Shown piece by piece: positions 8,825 through 16,873 of a stretch of 64,000 nucleotides of DNA (positions within the stretch are counted from its first letter, which is position 1; each line of letters starts with the position of its first letter). The DNA comes from Pseudomonadota bacterium. GTDB lineage: Bacteria > Pseudomonadota > Gammaproteobacteria > Xanthomonadales > Xanthomonadaceae. The notes under the pieces were generated by a model. The model was given only the letters and a program-made list of their open reading frames with translations. It searched no databases and was not told the origin of the DNA. Both the position numbers and the translations under genes were made by a program. The stretch covers positions 1-64,000 of the forward strand of contig JAEZYE010000004.1 in NCBI GenBank assembly GCA_023419315.1, written 5' to 3'.

Positions 8825-10273
8825 TTACAGCAGCACGCGACGCAGGTCGCCCATCAGTTGCGCCAGATAGGCGGTGAAGCGCGCCGCGGACGCGCCATCG
8901 ATCACTCGATGGTCGTAGCTCAGTGACAGCGGCAACAGGAGGCGCGGCTGGAATTGCTTGCCGTCCCAGACCGGCTGGATGGACGATTTCGAAACACCGA
9001 GGATGGCGACTTCCGGTGCGTTGACGATCGGCGTGAAGGCCGTGCCGCCAATGCCGCCGAGCGAAGAAATCGAGAAACAGCCGCCGGACATTTCCGCCGG
9101 GCCGAGTTTGCCATCGCGCGCCTTCTTGGCGAGTTCGCCGGTTTCCTGCGCCAGTTCGTTCACACCCTTGCGGTCAACATCACGGATGACCGGCACGACC
9201 AGACCGTTCGGCGTGTCGGCGGCGAAGCCGATGTGGAAATATTTCTTCAGCGTGAGGTTCTCGCCGCTGGCATCCAGCGATGCGTTGAACTCCGGGAACT
9301 TCTTCAGTGCGGCCACGCTGGCCTTCATCAGGAAGGCGAGCATCGTCAGCTTGACGCCGGACTTCTCGTTTTCCTTGTTGAGCGACACGCGCAGCGCTTC
9401 GAGCTCGGTGATGTCGGCGTGATCGTGCTGGGTGACATGCGGAATCATCGCCCAGTTGCGCGCGAGGTTCGCGCCGGAGATCTTCTTGATGCGCGACAGC
9501 GGCTGGACTTCGACTTCACCGAACTTGCTGAAGTCCACCTTCGGCCACGGCAGCAGGTTGAGGCCACCGCCGCCCGCAGCTGCGGGCGCAGCCGTCGCGA
9601 CGCCACCCGCCAGCGCAGCCTTGACGTAACGCTGCACGTCTTCCTTGCCGATGCGGCCACCGCGTTCGCTGCCCTTGACCTGATCCAGATCCACGCCCAG
9701 TTCGCGTGCAAACAGGCGGACCGCCGGGCTGGCGTACGCCACCTTCGAGGGCAACACGGCGTCTGCGTTGAATTCGACCGGCGGCGTACGCGGCGGCACG
9801 GCTTCCGGGTCGATGCCGGGCTTGTCCTCCAGGGCGCGCGGCGCGGAAGGAGCCTGCGCAGAAGAAGATGCGGGAGCCGTGGCCTGTTCCTGCGCGATTT
9901 CGCGCTGGGCCAGCTTGTCCGGTTCCTGGGCGACGGCGACGGGTTCGACGCGCGTTCCGGTTTCCGCCGCGCGCGTGGGCGTCGGCGCAGCGGCGGGTGC
10001 TGCAGGCGCGGCGCTCTTGCCGCCTGCGTCTTCGGCCACTTCGATCAGCGCGACCAGCGAACCTTCGGCCAGTTCGTCACCGAGCTTGACCTTGAGTTCC
10101 TTCACCACGCCGGCAAACGGCGAAGGCACTTCCATCGTGGCCTTGTCCGATTCCAGCGTGAGCAGGCCTTGGTCCTTGGTGACCGTGTCGCCAACGGCAA
10201 TCAGCACTTCAATGACGGGAACGTCACTGTAGCCACCGATGTCGGGGACGCGTGCTTCCTTGATTTCGGCCAT
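8825..10273 (-). CDS. aceF: Pyruvate dehydrogenase E2, dihydrolipoyl acetyltransferase
   Basis: This 482-residue core subunit transfers acetyl groups to CoA. It has one lipoyl domain (lysine Lys44 in ESDKATMEV), a flexible Ala/Pro/Glu linker, a peripheral-subunit-binding domain near residues 170-205 (SPAVRLFARELGVDLDQVKG), and the catalytic domain with active-site DHRVIDG near the C-terminus. The single lipoyl domain is paired with a second one fused to lpdA. The start is the ATG with GGAG eleven bases upstream; the in-frame extension upstream is not conserved in character. aceF-lpdA form an operon ten bases apart. Confidence 0.96.
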   Translation of the reverse strand: MAEIKEARVPDIGGYSDVPVIEVLIAVGDTVTKDQGLLTLESDKATMEVPSPFAGVVKELKVKLGDELAEGSLVALIEVAEDAGGKSAAPAAPAAAPTPTRAAETGTRVEPVAVAQEPDKLAQREIAQEQATAPASSSAQAPSAPRALEDKPGIDPEAVPPRTPPVEFNADAVLPSKVAYASPAVRLFARELGVDLDQVKGSERGGRIGKEDVQRYVKAALAGGVATAAPAAAGGGGLNLLPWPKVDFSKFGEVEVQPLSRIKKISGANLARNWAMIPHVTQHDHADITELEALRVSLNKENEKSGVKLTMLAFLMKASVAALKKFPEFNASLDASGENLTLKKYFHIGFAADTPNGLVVPVIRDVDRKGVNELAQETGELAKKARDGKLGPAEMSGGCFSISSLGGIGGTAFTPIVNAPEVAILGVSKSSIQPVWDGKQFQPRLLLPLSLSYDHRVIDGASAARFTAYLAQLMGDLRRVLL

Positions 10274-10297
10274 GGGAGAACTCCAGCGATCACTTGC

Positions 10298-10343
10298 CAA
10301 TAGGGGAACCCCTATTGTGGCCATCCGTGGCCCCATGCGCCAA
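10298..10343 (-). promoter_or_regulatory. Promoter and 20-bp palindrome upstream of aceF-lpdA
   Basis: CAATAGGGGAACCCCTATTG (10298-10317) is a perfect inverted repeat with 9-bp arms, 25 bases upstream of aceF. On the minus strand it overlaps a possible -10, CACAAT (10319-10314), with -35 TTGGCG (10343-10338) 18 bases away. An operator covering the -10 box is a natural reading; an mRNA hairpin is the alternative. The palindrome is certain, the promoter only plausible. Confidence 0.55.
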
Positions 10344-10420
10344 CTTTTTGCGGCACGTCCGGATTGTCCCGGCCTGGACAGGCGAGCGGTTGCGCCCGCC
10401 TGCCAGTGATCGGCTTTGAA

Positions 10421-11185
10421 TCAGTCGGCGGTGGTATGGCTTTGGTCGGGCTGCTCGCGCAACAGATCCAGTGCGCCGCCACCGGGCAGACGATACGCCA
10501 GCGCACTGTCGAGTTTCTCCAGATCGCGCATCTGTGAGCACAGCTTCTCGGCACGCGCTTCCAGCGCTTTGGCGCGTCCGGCGACGCGTGCTTCGATTTC
10601 CTTGTCGAGGTTTTCCATCCTCTCCAGGCGCTGGGTATCGCCGCTCAGCGCAGCGGTCAGTGCACCGCCGACGATGTCACCCACCACGCTCGGGACCACA
10701 TCTTCGACCGCGCGCTCGATGCCGCGTTCGAGATCCTCGCTGTTGAAGCGGTTGGCGCTGATCGCCTGGCCGATGCTCTGGTCGATCGCCTTGCGCGCCT
10801 TGTCGAGCTTGCGCCGCGTCTTGTCCGGATGATTGCTGAGGTAGCTGGCGACTTCGCCCAGCGCGGTGAAGGCGATGTCGGCGGCATCGCGGCCGATTTC
10901 ATGCGCCAGCGGCATCGCCGCCCGTGCGCCCTGCTCGAACTCTTCCAGACGTCGAGCGTCTTCCGGCGTCAATTCAACCCAGCGATCCTCGACGAACAAA
11001 CGCCCCTGTCGCATGACGATGGCTTTCGGCGATCCCGACTCGCGGGTGAAGATCACGCTGCGATCGTTGATCGTCAGGTCGTAGTCGCTTTCGATATTGC
11101 AGCGGATTTCCTTGGCCTGTGCGCCGAGGGCCAGCGTGGACACCGCCAGGGCACAGGCAGTTCGCAGCAACGGACGATGGCGCAT
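10421..11185 (-). CDS. DUF2884 (YggN-type) exported protein
   Basis: This 254-residue protein has a signal peptide (RPLLRTACALAVSTLALGAQAK). The mature part carries the short beta segment CNIESDYDLTINDRSVIF and then long charged helices, resembling the DUF2884/YggN family of unknown function. The start was set at the ATG preceded by AAGGAG six bases upstream; the longer frame has no signal peptide at its start. No operon partner is evident. Confidence 0.7.
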   Translation of the reverse strand: MRHRPLLRTACALAVSTLALGAQAKEIRCNIESDYDLTINDRSVIFTRESGSPKAIVMRQGRLFVEDRWVELTPEDARRLEEFEQGARAAMPLAHEIGRDAADIAFTALGEVASYLSNHPDKTRRKLDKARKAIDQSIGQAISANRFNSEDLERGIERAVEDVVPSVVGDIVGGALTAALSGDTQRLERMENLDKEIEARVAGRAKALEARAEKLCSQMRDLEKLDSALAYRLPGGGALDLLREQPDQSHTTAD

Positions 11186-11268
11186 GGCGGTCTCCTTCTG
11201 ATGGGTTCGAAGGCAGCATCGCATTGCCGTTGCGGACGTGCCCGTGCCGGAGGATGGCATGACCTTCG

Positions 11269-11826
11269 TCATTGCCGCAGGTCCTCGACCAGGATCCGCC
11301 ACTGTGCGTGCAGGCGTTCCAGATCGAACGCCGCATTGGCGGGGCTGGTGGAAGGCAGTGTCCGCATGTGCCATCGCGCACGTGTCTCGGCATCCAGATC
11401 CGGGGCAACATGCCGCGCGAACGCCTGCGCGGCCTTGCCACCGTTGAAGGCGATGGTGCGCAGTTCCTTGAGCGCCAGCAACTGGCGGGCAAGTGGATTG
11501 GCGATTTCAGTCGCCGCGACGATGCGGCTGTCGAGGCTGCCCTGCCGCTCGCATTCGCCAATCACGTCCCACAGTCCGATGCCGCACGCATTCAGCGCGG
11601 CGATGCGTTGCGCGTAATCGGCGTTGGCGTCCAGTCCGCACAGCCGCGACATCATTGGCCAGAAGCGATTGCGCGGATGCGCGTAGTAGCGTGCGGCGGA
11701 CAGTGATGCCGCGCCCGGCATCGAACCGAGCACCAGTACGCGGCAATCCGGCGCGATCTGCGGAGGCAGCCCCGAAAGCGCTGACGCGATGGCTCGTGAC
11801 GACGTCAGCCCGCGTGGCTTTGCCAT
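11269..11826 (-). CDS. DNA-deoxyinosine glycosylase (uracil-DNA glycosylase superfamily)
   Basis: This 185-residue protein has the superfamily landmarks: VLVLGSMPGAASL (the GSMPG active-site loop), YYAHPRNRFWPMM, and the C-terminal LPSTSPAN loop that contacts the damaged base. This combination and length fit the Mug-like family annotated as DNA-deoxyinosine glycosylase, which removes hypoxanthine (or uracil) from DNA. Its start overlaps the end of the transporter gene upstream by 22 bases, so translation is probably coupled. Substrate preference is inferred from family only. Confidence 0.85.
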   Translation of the reverse strand: MAKPRGLTSSRAIASALSGLPPQIAPDCRVLVLGSMPGAASLSAARYYAHPRNRFWPMMSRLCGLDANADYAQRIAALNACGIGLWDVIGECERQGSLDSRIVAATEIANPLARQLLALKELRTIAFNGGKAAQAFARHVAPDLDAETRARWHMRTLPSTSPANAAFDLERLHAQWRILVEDLRQ

Positions 11827-12260
11827 GGACGCACCACCAGCAAGGCACCGACGATCACCAGCACGGCACCGGCCACCCGCAAGGGATCAATCGGCTGACG
11901 CGAGTGCAGCACGCCGTAATGATCCAGCAGCAGCGACCCCACGAGCTGGCCGAAGACCACCAGGCAGATCAGCGGGGCGGCGCCCATGCGCGGCACCAGC
12001 AACGTGGCGGCCGCCACGTACACTGCGCCGATCATTCCGCCCGTCCACGCCCACCACGGCACCTGCGCCAGCGTGGATGCATCAAAGCTCGGCCGCGTCG
12101 CGCCCCACCATGCGAGCAGCACCAGCGTGCCCACCGCGAATGACACCAGCGCGGCGAACACCGCACCGAATGTCGTGCGGCCGAGCGCCGCATTGATGAG
12201 CGCCTGCAACGGCAACAGCATGCCGATGAAGACGGCCAGGCCCATGCTTGCCGGGTTCAT
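11805..12260 (-). CDS. Small DMT-superfamily transporter (YdcZ/DUF606 type)
   Basis: This 151-residue protein has five hydrophobic helices, starting GLAVFIGMLLPLQALINAALG, a hallmark of the DUF606 group of short drug/metabolite transporters. Such proteins usually act as dimers of half-size units. A good AAGGAG lies six bases before the ATG. It is followed by the overlapping DNA glycosylase gene. Substrate unknown. Confidence 0.8.
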   Translation of the reverse strand: MNPASMGLAVFIGMLLPLQALINAALGRTTFGAVFAALVSFAVGTLVLLAWWGATRPSFDASTLAQVPWWAWTGGMIGAVYVAAATLLVPRMGAAPLICLVVFGQLVGSLLLDHYGVLHSRQPIDPLRVAGAVLVIVGALLVVRPWQSHAG

Positions 12261-12315
12261 GTCGTGCTCCTTGGAACAGGGGACGACACGATACGCGAGC
12301 GCGGCGCACGTCGGG

Positions 12316-13395
12316 TCAACGCGCTTTCCGGCCCAGCCGCTGCTCGAAGAAGCGAGCCATCAGGCCGTACGCTTCCTGCGATTCGGGCAGTTCCGGGAAC
12401 ACGAAGAAGGCATGCCACAGGCCATCGAACACCACGAGTTCTGCATCGACGCCGGCGCCCAGCAGACGCCGCTGCATCGTGGTCAGTCCGCTGAGCGCGA
12501 AATCGCGGCTGCCGGCCAGCAGCAGGCTCGGCGGGAAACGGGCCAGCAGTTCCGGTGACTGGGCCGGATACGCAACGACATCGTCCGCGCGCGCGGTGCC
12601 CAGGTACGGCAGCCGCAACGCGCCATCGGCCGGCATCGGCGTCGCCCCGACCGCGAGTTGGCCCAAGGTCGCCGAATCACCGCCGAACGCGATGCCGGTT
12701 CCGCAGAACATGCCGATGGCGCCCGGTGCGGGCAGGCCACGCTGCAATACGCGCGCGGTCGCCTGCGCGGTGAGCATGCCGCCTGCCGAGCAGCCATACA
12801 GGCCGATGTTGGCGGCCGGATACTGTTCCAGCAGCGCGCGATAGACCGCTTCCACATCATCCACTGCGGCGGGATACGGATGCTCGGGCGCCAGCCGGTA
12901 GTCCACCGCGATTACACGCATCCCGGCCGCCGCAGCCACCGGAATGGCTTCGACCAGTGCGCCGCTGCCGCTCCCCCACATGAAGGCGCCGCCGTGCAGG
13001 TTGATCAGCACACGATCCGCGTTGCGCGCCGGTACGCCACCTTCGGGGTCGACGATCTGTACCGGTACGTCGCCAATCCGTGCCTCGCGCACGACGGACG
13101 GATAACGTGCGCGCACCTCCGCCAGCCGCTCGTCGTTGTAGCGCTGGTAGAAGCGGCGTTGTTCCGCCAGATCGGACGGATCCGGTCCGCGCCCTTCGCG
13201 CGTCTCCGCGATCAGCCGGGCGAAACGCGCCCGGGCTTCGGCGCTGGCGAAACTGCTGTAAGGCAGTGATGCGTCTTCCACCCGGACCGTCGTCACGTCC
13301 GCCTGCGCCTGTGCCGGCTCGGCGGCGAACGCGGGGGATACGACGAATGCCGTGATGATGGCGAGCACCCGACGGAGTTCCGCGTACGCAATCAT
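12316..13395 (-). CDS. Exported alpha/beta hydrolase (hormone-sensitive-lipase group)
   Basis: This 359-residue protein has a signal peptide (VLAIITAFVVSPAFA). The oxyanion motif HGGAF sits in INLHGGAFMWGSG. The nucleophile Ser is in GCSAGG, and a late His is in GLWHAFF. It is the last gene of the sugar locus, and its ATG overlaps the stop of the preceding glycosidase gene (ATGA). An esterase removing acyl groups from the imported glycan would fit, but the substrate is unknown. Confidence 0.8.
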   Translation of the reverse strand: MIAYAELRRVLAIITAFVVSPAFAAEPAQAQADVTTVRVEDASLPYSSFASAEARARFARLIAETREGRGPDPSDLAEQRRFYQRYNDERLAEVRARYPSVVREARIGDVPVQIVDPEGGVPARNADRVLINLHGGAFMWGSGSGALVEAIPVAAAAGMRVIAVDYRLAPEHPYPAAVDDVEAVYRALLEQYPAANIGLYGCSAGGMLTAQATARVLQRGLPAPGAIGMFCGTGIAFGGDSATLGQLAVGATPMPADGALRLPYLGTARADDVVAYPAQSPELLARFPPSLLLAGSRDFALSGLTTMQRRLLGAGVDAELVVFDGLWHAFFVFPELPESQEAYGLMARFFEQRLGRKAR

Positions 13396-15491
13396 GGCGT
13401 GGCTGCCTCCGCTGCCGCTTCCGCGGCTTTTTCCGGTGGCCTGGAATCGGTGTTCGAGGGCGGCGGTGTCAGCGCCAGGAACACCGTGCTCCACAACTGC
13501 GCAGCATTCGATTCGTCCTCATGCGCACCCTGCGCACCAAACGGTTCGACGTGATAGCGACCCTCGCGGTACGACCACGACCACAGCTCCGAAGTACGTA
13601 CCGCGTCGGCGGCGTTGATCACTTTCCAGAGTTGCGCCTCGGCGCGTTCGAGCGCGGCACGCGTACCCGCAGGCAGATCGGCACGCTCGATCTGGCGACG
13701 CAGTCCGGCGGCCATGACCGCCTGCTGCCAGGCCCATACGACGGTGCCGTGATACGCACTACTGCCCAAGCGCGGCCGCACCTCGCGCCCGGCGAAAACG
13801 GGATTGGCGACCAGCAATCCGGCGTCGGTCATCAGGCCGGCGGGAAACGGCCGCGACCAGTTGGCAACATCGCGCTGCAGCGACGCGGCGTCCGGCTTGC
13901 CGAACAACAAGCGAAAGCCTTCGTCCGAATGCAGGACCGGGATCGGCACGCCTTCAGCATCCAGCGCGATCGCGGAGAACGCGAGCGCCTGTCGCGGCAA
14001 TGCCGCCAGCGCTTCGCTGTCCGGGACGCCGATTTCGCTGGCGTACTGGCGCACGTCCGCGGCTGCGCGTTCCGTGGGTACGCGCACGGTGAACAAAGCG
14101 CCGGCATTGCGTTCCCATGCATCGGCGGTCGCGGCGGCATGCAGCAATCGCGCGCGCTGATCGGCGACGAGATAGGGATCGAGCAGGCCGCTTTCGACGA
14201 ACGCCGCGATGGCGCGCAGGGAGGCGGGCATCCAGACCGCGTTGACATCGTAGGGATAGCGGCCGCGTCCGATGCCTTCGTTGCTGTCGCGCCATTGGCC
14301 GGCTGATCGCCCTTCCTTCAGTGCGATCAGGTTCGCGACTTCCGGCGATCGCGCGAATGCTTCGCTGGCGTCGGCAACGAACAGCAGATTGCGCACCAGC
14401 GCGCTTCCATTCGGCTCTGTGCCGCTTCGCGCGGCCAGGAATTCGCGCGCCACCGCGCGACCACGCGCATCCTCGATCAACCACGCCGCCGCCACGGGCG
14501 GCAGCATGAAGTCGTCATCGATCATCGCGTAATCGTAGATCGGCTCGGCCGAAGCGCCCTCGCCGGCCTTGCGATGGCGCAACACGGCGAACTCGCCAAC
14601 GTCTTCTTCATGCGCCACTTCGCCGTTCGGGGCCAGGCGCGCGAGTACCGACGCCAGTCCCGCATTCACCGCGCGCGGCTGCAAGGCCGGCATGAGCAGG
14701 CGCAGCGACATCAGCGTGTCGCGGCCGAAGTAGGTATCGAAGCGCCAGGAACCGGCGAGGAATTTCTCTTCGTAGCTGAGGAACTGGAGTGCCTGGCGGC
14801 TGCGTACGTCGTCGCGCGCGTTCGCATTCAACAGTTCCCGTGCTGCGAACGGGGTCAACGCCGCTTCCGAGGTGCCGGCGCGGATGCGCAGACGCAGCGG
14901 CTCATCCGCCTGATCCGAGCGCAGCTCGATGGCGTCGCCATCCTGCACGGGTGTTCCGTTCAGGACAGTCAAAGCGATGCGGTAGCCCGCCTTGTCGTCG
15001 AGTCGGGCACGCTCCCAGGTCACTTCGCGTCCCCGGATCCGCGCGACGGCGCGCGTCTCCGGCGGATACGCCTGGCCCAACTGGAAATCGCGCAGGACGC
15101 GCACGCTGCCAAGCACGGCATCCCGCACGCGCAACCGGGAGGTCGATGCCTGCGCCACCGCTTCAATCGAATGCCACGCGCCCGAGGGTGCCGCGGCGCG
15201 CATGTCCTCGAGCTTCCACGCCAGGTCCTGCGCACTGTCTTCAAACCAGACGCCCACGCCGCTGTTGCCGGCGGGAAACGCGACCAGCACGCGTGGGCGC
15301 GGCCCAGGATTGAGCAGCAGGTGCGCGGCCGTGGGACCGTTCTGGACGAACGCGTTCTCCACGCGCCCTTCCGTAATGCGGAACGACAGCGCGGGGTCGG
15401 CCGCGTGATCGCGCGCAAGCGCGCCATCAGCGTTCGCCAACAGCAGGGCGAACGCCAGCGCGCCGCGCGCGAGCGCACTTCGTAGGCTCAT
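13392..15491 (-). CDS. Periplasmic six-hairpin (alpha/alpha)6-type glycosidase
   Basis: This 699-residue protein has a signal peptide (ALAFALLLANADGALA) and, from about residue 220, the repeated helical pattern of (alpha/alpha)6-barrel glycosidases. Acid-rich motifs include SWRFDTYFGRDTLMSLRL, YDYAMIDDDF and NAVWMPASLRAI. This resembles amylo-1,6-glucosidase/GH15-like proteins; I cannot assign a CAZy family. The MFS gene ends one base upstream and the hydrolase start overlaps its stop. A role in trimming an alpha-glucan oligosaccharide before uptake is inferred. Confidence 0.7.
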   Translation of the reverse strand: MSLRSALARGALAFALLLANADGALARDHAADPALSFRITEGRVENAFVQNGPTAAHLLLNPGPRPRVLVAFPAGNSGVGVWFEDSAQDLAWKLEDMRAAAPSGAWHSIEAVAQASTSRLRVRDAVLGSVRVLRDFQLGQAYPPETRAVARIRGREVTWERARLDDKAGYRIALTVLNGTPVQDGDAIELRSDQADEPLRLRIRAGTSEAALTPFAARELLNANARDDVRSRQALQFLSYEEKFLAGSWRFDTYFGRDTLMSLRLLMPALQPRAVNAGLASVLARLAPNGEVAHEEDVGEFAVLRHRKAGEGASAEPIYDYAMIDDDFMLPPVAAAWLIEDARGRAVAREFLAARSGTEPNGSALVRNLLFVADASEAFARSPEVANLIALKEGRSAGQWRDSNEGIGRGRYPYDVNAVWMPASLRAIAAFVESGLLDPYLVADQRARLLHAAATADAWERNAGALFTVRVPTERAAADVRQYASEIGVPDSEALAALPRQALAFSAIALDAEGVPIPVLHSDEGFRLLFGKPDAASLQRDVANWSRPFPAGLMTDAGLLVANPVFAGREVRPRLGSSAYHGTVVWAWQQAVMAAGLRRQIERADLPAGTRAALERAEAQLWKVINAADAVRTSELWSWSYREGRYHVEPFGAQGAHEDESNAAQLWSTVFLALTPPPSNTDSRPPEKAAEAAAEAATP

Positions 15492-15492
15492 T

Positions 15493-16740
15493 TCAGGAAT
15501 CTCCAGCAGGAATCGTGGTGCGTGACGGGTGCGAAGCGCGGTTCAACAGAATCAGGGCGACAAGCAGCAGACCCATCGGCAGCAACAGCAGATAGAACGC
15601 CAGACGCCCGTCGAAATGCGCGAACACCTGGCCGGTGATGAATGAACCTGTGGTGCCGCCGAGCGCCGAGAACACGACGATCAGGCCGGTCATCGCCGCA
15701 TGCCGCGACTTTGGCAGGGCACTGAGCACGACGGAGTTGATCGTCGGATAGATCGGTGCCATGAGCAGGCCGATCATGGGGAAGACATAGGCGGCCAGCG
15801 GTGCGTTCCACCACGTCTGGTCCGGGCGCGGCTGCACGTCCGCCGACAGGGGCAACGCGATCAGCACCAGCGCGGCCATTGCGAGTACGCAGGTCGCCAG
15901 CACGGCGAACCAGTGCAACCGGCGCAGCAGCACGCCGCCGCCGAGCCTGCCCAGCGCGAGCGAGCCGGCGAAGATGCCGGCCGCCTGCACGCTCAGCGTC
16001 GTCGGCAGATGCAGGATCTCGCGATTGAACGTCGGCAGCCACGTGTTGATCGCCTGTTCCATCAGCACGTAGAGGAAGGCGGACACGAGGAACACGCAGA
16101 CCAGCCCGCGCGTGAGCAGGCGGAACATGTCCGCGAACGATTCGCCCGCCGCGTGGCCGTCCCGCGCCGCGCTTTCATCCATGTGCGAACAGGCCAGCAA
16201 AACGATGACGGCCGCGCACAAAGCCGCGATGACCCAGTAGACATTCAGCCAGACGGGGTTTCCCGGCCACGCCGGATCGATGAAGGCGGCGAACAGCCAT
16301 GCGCTGCCCAGGATGCCCACCATGAACCAGCCTTCGATGGTGCTGGTCAATGACGCATGCGCGCGCGCGTTGTCAGTGAGCAGGCCGATGCTCGAGTACA
16401 CCGACACTTTCACCAGCGCGAACGAAACCCCGACCACCACGAACAGCAGCTTCGTCGCCCAGAACGACCGCAACAGCGGCATGCCCATGCAGGCAAGCCC
16501 CACCAGCGCCAGGCCCAGCATCATCGCGCGGCGGTATCCCAGTCGCGGCAACGTGGACGCGACCAGGAACGAGGCCACGGCGATCGGCAGATCCTTGAAC
16601 GCTTCCAGCGTGCTCGCCTGCGCCTTGTCGACACCGAATCCCTGCATGACCTGCAGGATCACGGCGCCCACGGAGTTCAACAACATCGCGAAGATCATGT
16701 AGGTCAGGATCAACGCGAGAATCATGCGGCTTCGCGACAT
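15493..16740 (-). CDS. MFS sugar transporter
   Basis: This 415-residue membrane protein has twelve predicted helices, beginning ILALILTYMIFAMLLNSVG, and MFS signatures such as RLGYRR between helices 2 and 3. Placed between a TonB receptor and a glycosidase, it most likely carries the released sugar across the inner membrane. The start MSRSRMIL was chosen on membrane topology. A GTG at 16872, one base after the TonB receptor stop, would add 44 basic residues and is the alternative. No strong ribosome binding site marks either. Confidence 0.85.
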   Translation of the reverse strand: MSRSRMILALILTYMIFAMLLNSVGAVILQVMQGFGVDKAQASTLEAFKDLPIAVASFLVASTLPRLGYRRAMMLGLALVGLACMGMPLLRSFWATKLLFVVVGVSFALVKVSVYSSIGLLTDNARAHASLTSTIEGWFMVGILGSAWLFAAFIDPAWPGNPVWLNVYWVIAALCAAVIVLLACSHMDESAARDGHAAGESFADMFRLLTRGLVCVFLVSAFLYVLMEQAINTWLPTFNREILHLPTTLSVQAAGIFAGSLALGRLGGGVLLRRLHWFAVLATCVLAMAALVLIALPLSADVQPRPDQTWWNAPLAAYVFPMIGLLMAPIYPTINSVVLSALPKSRHAAMTGLIVVFSALGGTTGSFITGQVFAHFDGRLAFYLLLLPMGLLLVALILLNRASHPSRTTIPAGDS

Positions 16741-16873
16741 GGGGACCGTCGGGTAGGGAAAGTGCCAGCGGCAACCATGGCGTCGCCGCGCCTGCATTCC
16801 TGGCAACACGCGCCGCACGATACGCCATCGGGACGGAGGCAGCCGTCCCGACGGCGTTGCCGTGCGGCTCACG

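Noticed and set aside
16741..16872. N-terminal extension of the MFS transporter from a GTG at 16872
   Set aside because: The extra 44 residues are basic, without membrane helix, and unlike MFS N-termini; coupling to the TonB receptor stop keeps it as a minor alternative.
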